Origin: Streptomyces sp. MUM 203J
Lineage (GTDB): Bacteria; Actinomycetota; Actinomycetes; Streptomycetales; Streptomycetaceae
Direction: 5' to 3'
Length of the DNA: 64,000 nt
Assembly (NCBI RefSeq): GCF_022414595.1
Contig: NZ_JADWYO010000011.1
Coordinates: 50,537 to 114,536, forward strand
Positions 1 to 8,298 of the stretch are shown in pieces. The translations under genes were made by a program, and so were the position numbers. The notes beneath the pieces were generated by a model. That model saw only the letters and a list, made by a program, of their open reading frames with translations, did not search any database and had not been told where the DNA came from. The number at the start of each line of letters is the position of its first letter. The first letter of the stretch is position 1.

Positions 1-2872
1 TGTACTTCGTCATCTGGTTGAAGTGCCCCTTGTAGGGCAGCGAGGGATCCATCTCGGCGCCGACCTCGCCGGGCCACTCCTTCTGGGTGGCGTTCGAGTC
101 GACCTTGATCTGGTTGTTCTCCACCGACGCGAACGCGTAGTTGAGGTGGGTCACCTTCGACCACGGGATGTTCTTCACCAGGTAGTGCGGCGTGCCGTCG
201 GCGCCCGTGCGGCCACCGTTGAAGTAGCCCACGACCCGGCGGCCCCGGCCCTGGCCGAGCCATTCCCGGCCGTCACTCTGATAGACCTTGCAGTACGGCG
301 TCGCCACGCCCGGCGTGGTCGCCAGACCGTCCGGCCGGCAGTCGCCTGACGCAGTCGGCCGCGGACCGCCGTCGTCGCCACCGGGGTGCGACTCCATCGG
401 GTCACCGACACCACCGTTGACACCGAGATCACCGGCACCGCCGTCGCTGCGGCTGCCATCGCCGTAGCTCGGCACCAGCCAGCCCTCGATGTCACCGGCA
501 TCGCTCGCCATGGCCGCCATGACGGCGGTCTTCGCCGTCGTTGCCGTCGTACCGGAGCGGGTCAGGGCGAAGTCCTCGATCCCGTCGCCGTTCAGGTCGG
601 CGAAGGTCCCGAAGGTGCCCTGGAACGGATCGTCGGCACGGACCACGCCCAGCGACTTCCAGCCAGCGGTGACGCTCCACGGAGCGCCGGTGTTCTGCCA
701 GGCCCGCACCTCACCGGTGGTGTACTCGACCCGGACCGTGTCGGCCTTGCCGTCACCGGTGATGTCGGCGAAGGCGACCTGCGCGCCGCGCGCCTCACCC
801 GGAGTGGCGAAACTCTCGACCTTGTCCCAGCCGCCCGGAGTCGGCATTCCCTTGCCCTTGTTCTGCCAGGCGGTCGGCAGGCCCATCCGGTCCAGCGTGA
901 TCAGGTCGTCGCGGCCGTCACCGTCGAGGTCGGTGAAGTACAGCTCCGGCTCGTAGCCGAGGTTGTTCGCGACGACCGTCGCGCTGTCCCAGCTGACCTT
1001 GTCGCCACTGCTGGTGTTCCGCGACATCCGCATCGCGGGGATTCCAGTCGGCGAGTCGGCTGTCGGCAGGATCCGGATGTAGTCGTCCTTGCCGTCATCG
1101 TCCAGGTCGGCGAAGTAGACCAGCGCCGGGTTGTTCCCGCGGTCGGCCGGGCTGATGTCGCCCAAGGAGACCGGGGCCTTGCGCGGGTCGTCGTTGCGCC
1201 AGCCGGTGACCTTGCCGTCCGTACCGACCACCGCGTAGTCGGCCTTGCCATCGCCGTCCAGGTCGGGGAACGCGATCTTCGAGCCGGTCGCGGCGGCGTC
1301 CCGGATCTTGCCGATCGGCTCCCAAACGTACGAGCGGCCGCTGATCATGCGCTGCAGGACCGCGATCCGAGCTCCTTCGGCGAAGGCGTCCGCGATCTTC
1401 TGGTAGCCGGCGTCGGTCGGGTAGATCTCGTTGGTGATGTCCTGCGGGGTGACCGAGCCCAGATCGACCAGCACCAGCCGTGCGCCGCCCTCGATCTTGG
1501 CGTAGGCCATCGTGCGGAGCGCGCTGTTGTAGGCGTCGATTCGTGCCTGGTACGTCGGGTTCGTCGACGGCGGCAGGGTCCCGAGCAGGACCGTGGTCGT
1601 CGGCGAGGCCCGGTAGATCTCGTCCAGGAAGCTCTGCATCTTCCCAGCCGTCGCCGTACCGTCGGCACCCCCGGCCAGATCGGCCGTGCCCGCGACCAGG
1701 GTCATCATGTTCGGTCGCAGCGTCTGCAGTGAGGGGATCGCCTCGGCCTTGATGTCGTCTATGCCCTTGCCGTCGAACCCCATGTGGTCGGGGTCGCCGC
1801 GCTTGCCGTTCTTCAGTTCACCGACGAAATCCGTGCGTTTGAAGAGGAGACCGGCCACCGTGCCACCGACCACCGCGATGGTGGTCAGGCCCTTCAGGAT
1901 GCTGTGCAGGGGGTCCCGGAAGCCATCCTCGTGGGTGCTGTGCACACCGGCCGTGATCCCGTCGCCGGTGGGCATCACTCGGAGCTCGTCGATCGACGGG
2001 CTGGCGCCGGCCGCGTTGAGCTGGCCGGACTGGACCGGGCGGTGATCGGAATTGCCCTCGGACCGGACCGTGACCGTCAGGTCGTGGTCGAAGTGCGTGG
2101 TGACGAAGTAGTCCAGTTGACCACCGCTCTGGTGGGTCGCCGTACCCGGACTGTGGATCCGCATGGTCGGTGGGAAACTCGTCCGTTCGGCGAGGACATG
2201 CGGCTCGACGTTGAAGTCGCCACCGATCGTCGCGTGGTAGGTGACGCCACGCTGCCTCCCGAGGCTCTCGAGCTGGTCGTCAATGGCGTCCAGCATCGTC
2301 CCGGAGTCACCGCCACCGCCGGACAGGCCGTGCATGGTGAAGTACCACTCGTTGCCGAACCGCGCGCCGAGCGCGTTCCGGCCGGCGTCGACCGGGTTGC
2401 CGACGACGATCAGCTCGTCGGGCGCCTCGGTCAGGACGAGCGCGTTGTTGACCCGGCCGCCGATCCGGCGCGGGTTGGTCGCGTCGTCGGCGGACTGCAG
2501 GAAGTAGACCTCCCGGGTCGGGATGGCACTGCGGTAACCGCTGTCGACGGTCCAGGTCCGGTGCAGCACGGTGAACTGATGCGTGTTGCCCTGGCTGTCG
2601 GTCGTGGTGAAGGTCTGGTCAGGCTGTGCGACGCTGTTCTGAGGCGGCTGCGGGCCGACCTCCTGAAGCATCAGGATCGGAAACTGCAACGCCAGCCGCT
2701 GGACCGTGTTGGTCCACTTGCTGCCGTCCTGTGCCGAGTTTCCGGCCCCCTGCATGTTCCAGGTGACCAAGGGCGTGGTGGCCGCAGGGAAATCGGTGGC
2801 GGCGGCCGGAACGACAAGCGACGCTGCCAGCCCGGCCACCACCGCCACTGTGGATATTAAGCGGCGGAACAA
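1..2872 (-). CDS. Secreted multidomain protein: CdtB-like nuclease + degenerate SGNH + FG-GAP repeats + GH18 chitinase (3' end outside window)
   Basis: 957 codons are visible and the frame runs off the left edge. I chose a TTG start at 2872: a G-rich ribosome site (about 2877-2883) precedes it and it opens a clean signal peptide (FRRL, hydrophobic core, PAAA at about 25). Residues about 34-280 match cytolethal distending toxin subunit B: TWNMQG, SKWTNTVQRL, LMLQEVG, GARFGNEWYFTMHG (catalytic His), GDFNVEP, ATHQSGGQLDY and NSDHRPV. Residues about 286-505 look like an SGNH/GDSL domain but lack the catalytic residues. Residues about 530-770 hold five FG-GAP/VCBS units with DxDGDG calcium loops. 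From about 878, RRVVGYFNGG and HLNYAFASV start a GH18 chitinase. I infer an exported nuclease/phosphatase carried on a chitin-binding or chitin-degrading scaffold. Domain calls are firm for CdtB-like and FG-GAP; GH18 rests on about 80 residues. Confidence 0.88.
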   Translation of the reverse strand, partial: MFRRLISTVAVVAGLAASLVVPAAATDFPAATTPLVTWNMQGAGNSAQDGSKWTNTVQRLALQFPILMLQEVGPQPPQNSVAQPDQTFTTTDSQGNTHQFTVLHRTWTVDSGYRSAIPTREVYFLQSADDATNPRRIGGRVNNALVLTEAPDELIVVGNPVDAGRNALGARFGNEWYFTMHGLSGGGGDSGTMLDAIDDQLESLGRQRGVTYHATIGGDFNVEPHVLAERTSFPPTMRIHSPGTATHQSGGQLDYFVTTHFDHDLTVTVRSEGNSDHRPVQSGQLNAAGASPSIDELRVMPTGDGITAGVHSTHEDGFRDPLHSILKGLTTIAVVGGTVAGLLFKRTDFVGELKNGKRGDPDHMGFDGKGIDDIKAEAIPSLQTLRPNMMTLVAGTADLAGGADGTATAGKMQSFLDEIYRASPTTTVLLGTLPPSTNPTYQARIDAYNSALRTMAYAKIEGGARLVLVDLGSVTPQDITNEIYPTDAGYQKIADAFAEGARIAVLQRMISGRSYVWEPIGKIRDAAATGSKIAFPDLDGDGKADYAVVGTDGKVTGWRNDDPRKAPVSLGDISPADRGNNPALVYFADLDDDGKDDYIRILPTADSPTGIPAMRMSRNTSSGDKVSWDSATVVANNLGYEPELYFTDLDGDGRDDLITLDRMGLPTAWQNKGKGMPTPGGWDKVESFATPGEARGAQVAFADITGDGKADTVRVEYTTGEVRAWQNTGAPWSVTAGWKSLGVVRADDPFQGTFGTFADLNGDGIEDFALTRSGTTATTAKTAVMAAMASDAGDIEGWLVPSYGDGSRSDGGAGDLGVNGGVGDPMESHPGGDDGGPRPTASGDCRPDGLATTPGVATPYCKVYQSDGREWLGQGRGRRVVGYFNGGRTGADGTPHYLVKNIPWSKVTHLNYAFASVENNQIKVDSNATQKEWPGEVGAEMDPSLPYKGHFNQMTKY

Positions 2873-2951
2873 GAGTTCCCCCCATTTCTCATGTCCAATA
2901 GATCGGGAACAACCGAATCGTTGGAAACCAGTTGGATTCAATCGTTCATGA

Positions 2952-2977
2952 GGCCCCGTCAGCTTACTGGCGGGGCC
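2952..2977 (+). terminator. Hairpin with short T tail
   Basis: An 11-bp stem (GGCCCCGTCAG with CTGGCGGGGCC, one G-T wobble) and a CTTA loop are followed by TTT on the + strand. It lies between the start of the minus-strand CdtB/chitinase gene and the transposase remnant. No intact + gene ends just before it, so it may insulate the region or be left from a lost gene. Confidence 0.5.
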
Positions 2978-3196
2978 TTTGTGGTGAGCGGTGGTGATGA
3001 TCTCAGAGTCGGGGCAGGTTGAGCGCCCGGCTTACATGCTGTTAACCTCGAAGTTTCGTGACGGCCCGCCGACCGGGCCGGTGGACCGTTTTCGTGCCGT
3101 GGGTTGAGGCTGGGGGCCCGAGTGTCGCCTCGGGGTGGCGCCGGGTTCCACTGCTCCGGGCCGGTGGTGCTGTCGTAGGGGCGGGGATTCCGCTGG

Positions 3197-3448
3197 TCAG
3201 CCAAGGTCGGGTAGTTGGGTGAGTCGGTCGAGGGTTTCGGTGATGTGACCGGTCCAGGGCCGGTGCCGGGCCGGGCGGAGGATGTGCCGACGGCCGGTGG
3301 TCACGAACTGTCCGGCCGCGGTGAACAGGCGGAGTCGTAGTCGGCGGGGTTCCCGGAGCCTGGCCTTGCCGGTCAGGGCGAGCATCGGCACCCAGGCCAG
3401 CGGGTCGAGGGCGATCTGCACGATCTCCAGCCAGATCCGGCGTGAGCC
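3197..3448 (-). pseudogene. IS1380-type transposase, C-terminal remnant
   Basis: The minus frame reads RRIWLEIVQIALDPLAW, then EPRRLRLRLF, LFTAAGQFVTTGRR and ends in LTQLPDLG. This is the pattern of the last ~80 residues of IS1380-family DDE transposases (inferred from family knowledge). The N-terminal two thirds, with the catalytic residues, are absent. At about 3448 the frame breaks into the inositol-phosphatase fragment. The sequence at 3041-3060 (TTAACCTCGAAGTTTCGTGAC) may be the outer end of the element, but no matching inverted repeat is left to test this. Confidence 0.7.
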
Positions 3449-3848
3449 GGGCGCGGGTGCCGTCGGTCCAGAACACCTCGTCCGTGAACGGGTCGACGGA
3501 GGCCGTGACCTCGTCCCCCTCCCGCAGCGCCACGTTCACCGCCGTCAGCCCCGTGCGCGCCGCGTGGTTGAGCGTGCCGCACAGGGGGTCGACCAGCCGG
3601 CGGCGGTGTGCGGAGTCCGGACCGGCGCAGCCGCTCTCCTCACCCGCGACGGCGTCCTCGGGCCGCGCGCCGCGTAGCGCGTCGAGTACCGCCCGCTCCG
3701 ACGCGATGTCCGCGGCCGTCGCGAAGTCGCCCGCCGCCTCCTCGTACCGCGCCGTCGACGCTCCGTACATGTCCCGTACGACGGCCGCGCGCGCCCGTGC
3801 CGCCGTGACGGCCACGCACGCGTCGGTCTCCCCGTTCGTGATCAGCAT
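3449..3848 (-). pseudogene. Inositol monophosphatase-family protein, truncated by the IS remnant
   Basis: About 133 N-terminal codons are left, starting at the ATG MLITNGETDACV. Recognisable IMPase features are DFATAADIASE, the acidic VAGEESG metal-ligand stretch and LVDPLCGTLN, which stands where canonical enzymes have DPLDGTTN. The Asp-to-Cys change is seen directly; from memory it recurs in an actinobacterial subfamily. The coding sequence stops matching the family after FTDEVFWTDGT, where transposase sequence begins, so the C-terminal half is lost. An open frame continues through the junction, but that is a chance fusion. It lies 32 bp upstream of nothing functional on its strand; the neighbouring cytochrome b gene ends at 3881. 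Confidence 0.75.
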
Positions 3849-3880
3849 GCGCGCAGGACAGCCAGGCGGCGGCGGACCGC

Positions 3881-5548
3881 TCAGTCGCCTTCCCCCGCAG
3901 CGGCCCCGGCCCGCGCTCCGCTCCATGTCGGCTCCGTGAGCCTGCCGGTGACCTGGAGCCGCTCCTCGGTCGTGGCCGGCAACTCCACCCGCCCGCCGCA
4001 GTACCAGGCGCTCAGCCGCGCGCGCAGCCGCCGCGGCAGCGGGGCGTCCGCCCCGGGGCCGGGGAGCGGAGTCGCCATGTCCCGCACCAGCATCCGCCCG
4101 CGCCGCTCCGCGTCCACCGGCTCGTGCGGCTCGGCCATCCCCCCGTCCGGGTCCTGGACGACCGTCCCGGTCTCCTCACCGTCCGCCAGCAACCGCCGGT
4201 CGTGTGCCTGGAGCGCCAGGCACACCCGCTTCGTGACGAGGAACGCGACGACCGGGCCGACGACCAACAGCACCCGGAAGGTCCAGGTCAGGCTCTCCAC
4301 CGACACCCGGAAGACCAGTGCCATCACATCGTTGCCCCCGGCCGCCAGCAGCACCGCGTACGCGACCACCCCGGCGACCCCCAGCCCCGTGCGGGTCGCG
4401 TGATCGCGCGGCCGGTCGCAGAGGTGGTGCTCCCGCAGCCCCTCGTCCCCGCCGGTCAGCCAGCGCTCCAGATGCGGGTAGAGGAACAGCCCCGTGAACA
4501 GCACACCCGGCAGCACCACCGCCGGAATCAGCACGTTCCACATGAAGGTGTGCCCCGCCACCACCGTCTCCCACGGCGGCATCAGCCGCAGGGCCCCCTC
4601 CAGGAACCCGACGTACCAGTCGGGCTGCACATCGGTGGAGATCTGGTCGGCCCGGTACGGTCCGAAGTTCCAGACCGGGTTGATCTGGGCGACCGCGCCC
4701 ATCAGCGCCATGATCCCGAACACCATCAGCGACAGCCCCACGGTCTTCGCCGTGAACTGGGGGAACATCGGCATCCCGACCGCGTCGCGGTTGGACCGCC
4801 CCCGGCCCGGCCAGTGGGTGTGCTTCAGGTACACCACCAGCAGGATGTGCACGGTGATGATCGCGACCAGCAGCCCCGGCACGAACAGCACATGCACGAT
4901 GTACAGCCGGGGCAGCAGCACCTCGCCGGGGAAGGGACCGCCCCAGACGAAGAAGCCCAGATACGTCCCCACGACCGGGATCGAGGTGAGGATCGTGTAC
5001 GCGGTGCGCAGCCCCGTCCCGGACAGCAGGTCGTCCGGCAGGGAGTAGCCCGCGAACCCCTCCAGCATCGCGAGCATGAAGAGCGTCACCCCGAGCGTCC
5101 AGTTCAGTTCACGCGGACGGCGGAACGCCCCCGTGAAGAACACCCGCAGCAGATGCACGGCCAGCGCGGCCACGAAGACCAGCGCGGCCCAGTGGTGCAT
5201 CTGCCGCATCAGCAGCCCGCCCCGCACATCGAAGCTGATGTCCAGCGTGGTGGCGTACGCCTGGGAGACCTGCACCCCCCGCAGCGGCCCGTACGAGCCG
5301 TCGTACTCGGTCAGGGCCATGCTCGGGTCGAAGAACAGGGTCAGATAGCTGCCGGTGACCAGCAGCACGACGAAGCTGTACAGGGCGAGTTCCCCCAGCA
5401 GGAACGACCAGTGGTCGGGGTACGCCTTCCGCAGCATCACCCGCGCCAGCTCGGAGACCGGTGCCCGGCGGTCCAGCGCCACGTATCCGGTGAATCCGGC
5501 GGTTCGCCCACGGCCCGGTCCGTGCCCCGGCCTCCGGCTCCGCAGCAT
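3881..5548 (-). CDS. Cytochrome b subunit (QcrB-type), without partner subunits
   Basis: 555 residues, close to the usual actinobacterial QcrB length (about 545). It carries the b-type haem helices: QMHHWAALVFVAALAVHLL supplies the first His pair, and LYIVHVLFVPG and IITVHILLVVYLKH the second. The quinone-site region (PLRG, PVWNFGPY, QPDWYVGFLEGALRL) and eight or nine membrane segments follow. It would move electrons from menaquinol in the membrane. QcrC and QcrA normally lie just upstream of QcrB; here neither gene is nearby, so this is a paralogue outside the main qcrCAB operon. The start at 5548 (MLRSRRPG) was chosen over long upstream in-frame sequence that overlaps the divergent gene and has no domain. 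It is divergent from a hemerythrin-like gene. Confidence 0.9.
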   Translation of the reverse strand: MLRSRRPGHGPGRGRTAGFTGYVALDRRAPVSELARVMLRKAYPDHWSFLLGELALYSFVVLLVTGSYLTLFFDPSMALTEYDGSYGPLRGVQVSQAYATTLDISFDVRGGLLMRQMHHWAALVFVAALAVHLLRVFFTGAFRRPRELNWTLGVTLFMLAMLEGFAGYSLPDDLLSGTGLRTAYTILTSIPVVGTYLGFFVWGGPFPGEVLLPRLYIVHVLFVPGLLVAIITVHILLVVYLKHTHWPGRGRSNRDAVGMPMFPQFTAKTVGLSLMVFGIMALMGAVAQINPVWNFGPYRADQISTDVQPDWYVGFLEGALRLMPPWETVVAGHTFMWNVLIPAVVLPGVLFTGLFLYPHLERWLTGGDEGLREHHLCDRPRDHATRTGLGVAGVVAYAVLLAAGGNDVMALVFRVSVESLTWTFRVLLVVGPVVAFLVTKRVCLALQAHDRRLLADGEETGTVVQDPDGGMAEPHEPVDAERRGRMLVRDMATPLPGPGADAPLPRRLRARLSAWYCGGRVELPATTEERLQVTGRLTEPTWSGARAGAAAGEGD

Positions 5549-5667
5549 GCGCCTCGCTCCCCTCGTGCCATTCGTCGGCCCACTATGCGGGTCGGAGCCG
5601 CGCACGGCCGCGCATTGGGCAGAACATGGGCAGGTCCGAAGATCACCGGGCCGGCAGGGAGGCCGAT

Positions 5668-6183
5668 GTGACCCATGAGCCCGACCTTGTGCAGGAGCTG
5701 ACCTCCGAACACGTACGGCTGCACGGGCTCCTCGACCGCGTGCGGGAGGCCGCACCGGGCAGCGAGGCCCGCGGGGAACGGGCGGACGAGACGGTGCGTC
5801 TCCTGACGGCCCACCTGGACCGGGAGCGGAGGGTGCTGGGCCCCGCCGCGCTGGACTGGCTCGCCGCCGACGGGGGCGTGTGGGCGGAGCGCCTGGCCGC
5901 CGAGCGGCGTGAGACGGGGGCGCTGCTGCGGGAGCTGGCGCGGGCGGCGCCGCACGAGGAGCGGTTCGACGAGCTCCTCCTGGACCTGGTCCACGCGGTG
6001 AGTGCGCACACCCGGCAGGTGGACCAGCTGCTGCTGCCCCGGCTCCAGGCCGTGTGCCCGCCGGACGAACTCCACCGCCTGGGGACCCGGGCCCGAGCGC
6101 TTCCCCCGGTGACGGCGACCCGTGTCCGCCACGTCGCCGTACTGGCCCGTGTGCGGCGCCTCCTGCGCCGCGGGGCCGGCTGA
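5668..6183 (+). CDS. Hemerythrin-like HHE-domain helical protein
   Basis: 171 residues, mainly long amphipathic helices. EHVRLHGLLDRV near the N-terminus, HLDRERRVLGPAALDWL and the late HAVSAHTRQVDQLLLPRL give the spaced His/Glu pattern of hemerythrin-like (DUF2231/HHE) proteins, which bind a di-iron centre or sense O2/NO. Several canonical His positions are hard to assign, so metal binding is uncertain. I chose the GTG at 5668 because GGGAGG lies 5 bp upstream; an ATG at 5626 would add 14 residues without a clear ribosome site. It is divergent from the QcrB-type gene, which makes a shared role in respiration or redox sensing plausible but unproven. Confidence 0.62.
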   Translation: MTHEPDLVQELTSEHVRLHGLLDRVREAAPGSEARGERADETVRLLTAHLDRERRVLGPAALDWLAADGGVWAERLAAERRETGALLRELARAAPHEERFDELLLDLVHAVSAHTRQVDQLLLPRLQAVCPPDELHRLGTRARALPPVTATRVRHVAVLARVRRLLRRGAG

Positions 6184-6213
6184 CGGGGGCGGTGGCCCCG
6201 GCTCCCGGATCCG

Positions 6214-6705
6214 TCAGCGGACCTCGCGCAACCTTCCGGTACGGACCTCGTAGACGAAGCCGCGGACGGCGTCCCTGTGGACGAGAAGCGGGCTTTCCCG
6301 GATGCGGGCCACGGAGCGACGCACCTGCTCCTCCAGGTCGCTGAAGGCTTGGAACGCGAACGGCACCTCGGCCCCCGTCTCGCTCTCCACCCGCCGTCGC
6401 AGTTCGGCGTCCCGGAAGGTGAGCATCCCGCACTCCGTGTTGTGCATGAGCATGACCTCCCGCGTTCCCCCGATGCGCTGGGAGACGACGAGTGACCGGA
6501 TGGTGTCCTGCGTGACCACCCCGCCGGCGTTCCGGATGACGTGCGCCTCCCCCTCTGCGAGGCCCAGCATCCTGTAGATGTCGAGCCGCGAATCCATGCA
6601 GGCGACGACGGCCAGTCGCCTTCTCGGCGGACGCGGAGGATCACGGTCCTCGTACGCCGCCGCGAACGCGGCGTTGTTCGCCAGCACGTCGTCGATTGCG
6701 CTCAT
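6214..6705 (-). CDS. Beta-class carbonic anhydrase
   Basis: 163 residues. It has the zinc-site motifs of beta-carbonic anhydrases: ACMDSRLD (Cys plus the Asp-Arg dyad) and MLMHNTECGM (His and Cys), with VIRNAGGVVTQDTIRSL between them. It should interconvert CO2 and bicarbonate in the cytoplasm. The ATG at 6705 overlaps the stop of the upstream radical-SAM gene by 4 bp (ATGA), so the two are very likely co-transcribed and translationally coupled. It is the short form common in actinobacteria, without extra domains. Confidence 0.92.
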   Translation of the reverse strand: MSAIDDVLANNAAFAAAYEDRDPPRPPRRRLAVVACMDSRLDIYRMLGLAEGEAHVIRNAGGVVTQDTIRSLVVSQRIGGTREVMLMHNTECGMLTFRDAELRRRVESETGAEVPFAFQAFSDLEEQVRRSVARIRESPLLVHRDAVRGFVYEVRTGRLREVR

Positions 6706-8237
6706 CGCTCTTCGGGGCCCGCGTCCGGTGACGGGCCCGGCGCCGATCCCGCCGGCCGGCGTCCGGTCCCCGTCACCGGGCGGGTGTGGATGAACAGGTC
6801 CTGGCGCCCCGGCGCAGCCCGCCGCTCCGGAAGCGGCAGCTCGTACCGCACCGGCCGCCGGTGGTCCGCCAGCTGGCGCTCCACGTTGTACACGCGCCCG
6901 AACTTCCACAGCATCCGCGCGAAGTTCGTCTGACCCCGCAGAAGATTGCGGCTCAGGATCCCCATGGCCTTCATGGCCGTCCGCATGCCCAGATGCTTGC
7001 GGTTGAGGACCGCCTGGGTCCGCACCAGCTCCCGGTAGAACTCCTCCAGCGGCAGCTTCGTCGGCACGACCGCGTGCTGGATGTCGAACAGCCGGTAGTC
7101 CCGGGTCGTCAGCTGCCGCGCCTCCGTGTGCCAGATCTCCGTCCCGGGGTAAGGCGTCATCACCGTCAGATGCACGATCTCCGGCACCGTCAGCGCGAAC
7201 TCCCGCACCAGCCGGAACCGCTCCGCGTCCCAGGCCGGATCCACGATCAGGTTGATGGCGACGACGATCCCCATGCGCCGGGCCGCCTCCAGCGCCCGGA
7301 AGTTCTCGTCCGGGCTCACCCGCTTGCGGTACAGGTCGAGGCCCTCCGCGTCGATGGCCTCCATCCCGAGGAACATGTAGCGCAGACCCAGCCGCGCCCA
7401 CCGCTCGAACACCTCCTGGTTGCGCAGCAGCACGTCACTGCGGGTCTCCAGGTAGTAGTTCTTGCGGATCCCGCGCCGCTCCAGCGCCGCCGCGATGCCG
7501 TTGCCGTGCTCCGGCTTGATGAACGCCACATCGTCGACGATGAAGACGTTCGGCTCCCGGATCGACGCCATCTCGTCGGCCGCGGCCTCCGGCGACGTCT
7601 TGCGGTAGCTGCGCCCGTAGAACGTCCATGCCGAACAGAACGAGCAGTCCCAGGGACAGCCGCGGGTGAACTCGATGGACGCGCACGGGTCCAGCTCCCC
7701 GATGAAGTAGCGGCTGCGTTTGCGCATCAGGTCACGGGCCGGGCGCGGCCGGTCCAGACTGTCCAGCATCAGCGGCGCCGGACCCCGGCCCTCCGCGCAC
7801 ACCACGCCCGGGACGGTCGCGAGGCCCCCGTCCCGCGCCGCCTGGAGCAACGGCCCGACGGCGGGCTCGCCTTCCCCCCGTACGACCGCGTCGACGGCGC
7901 CCTCGGCCTGCTTCAGCACATGATCGGCGATGAACGAGACGCTGTGGCCGCCGAAGAAGACGAAGCAGCCCGGCGACACGGCCTTCGCTCGGCGGGCGAT
8001 GGCGATCGCCTCGGGCACGTTCGCGAGGTAGTTGAGGGAGATCCCCAGGGCCTCGGGTGCGAACGAGCGCAGCTCGTCGTCCAGGAGACGGTGCGACAGC
8101 ACCTGGAGGTCCACGACCCGCACCTGGTGACCGGCCTCGCGGGCCGCCGCCGCCACCCGTTCCAGCCCCAGCGGTTCGAGCCGCAGGAAGATCTCCGAGT
8201 ACATCAACGCGCTGGGGTGGACCAGCATCACACGCAT
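6702..8237 (-). CDS. hpnR: B12-binding radical SAM protein, hopanoid C-3 methylase type (HpnR)
   Basis: 511 residues. The N-terminal half (about 1-140) is a cobalamin-binding fold (VHPSALMYSEIFLRLEPLGLE, GGHSVSF, VRGEGEPAVG). The radical SAM core follows, with the 4Fe-4S motif CPWDCSFC and the flanking ASIEFTRG and SAWTFYGRSYR. Further on, YMFLGMEAIDAEGLDLYRKR, AINLIVDPAWD, TPYPGTEIWHTE and YRLFDIQHAV agree with what I remember of HpnR, which methylates hopanoids at C-3. The function is inferred from this family match. The squalene-hopene cyclase cluster is not in the window, so hopanoid synthesis would have to be encoded elsewhere. The gene is coupled to the downstream carbonic anhydrase by an ATGA overlap. 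Confidence 0.78.
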   Translation of the reverse strand: MRVMLVHPSALMYSEIFLRLEPLGLERVAAAAREAGHQVRVVDLQVLSHRLLDDELRSFAPEALGISLNYLANVPEAIAIARRAKAVSPGCFVFFGGHSVSFIADHVLKQAEGAVDAVVRGEGEPAVGPLLQAARDGGLATVPGVVCAEGRGPAPLMLDSLDRPRPARDLMRKRSRYFIGELDPCASIEFTRGCPWDCSFCSAWTFYGRSYRKTSPEAAADEMASIREPNVFIVDDVAFIKPEHGNGIAAALERRGIRKNYYLETRSDVLLRNQEVFERWARLGLRYMFLGMEAIDAEGLDLYRKRVSPDENFRALEAARRMGIVVAINLIVDPAWDAERFRLVREFALTVPEIVHLTVMTPYPGTEIWHTEARQLTTRDYRLFDIQHAVVPTKLPLEEFYRELVRTQAVLNRKHLGMRTAMKAMGILSRNLLRGQTNFARMLWKFGRVYNVERQLADHRRPVRYELPLPERRAAPGRQDLFIHTRPVTGTGRRPAGSAPGPSPDAGPEER

Positions 8238-8298
8238 GGGGGGACTCCAGCCGGACGGGAACGGACGAGGTGCGGGCAGAGGGACCGTGGGGTTTCGG

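Noticed and set aside
386..2860. Long plus-strand open frames opposite the CdtB/chitinase gene
   Set aside because: They are antisense shadows: Arg/Val/Gly-rich, no domain, and the minus frame explains the whole stretch.
4124..5671. 515-codon plus-strand frame opposite the cytochrome b gene
   Set aside because: Gln/His/Arg/Pro-rich shadow of the QcrB-type gene, without any recognisable domain.
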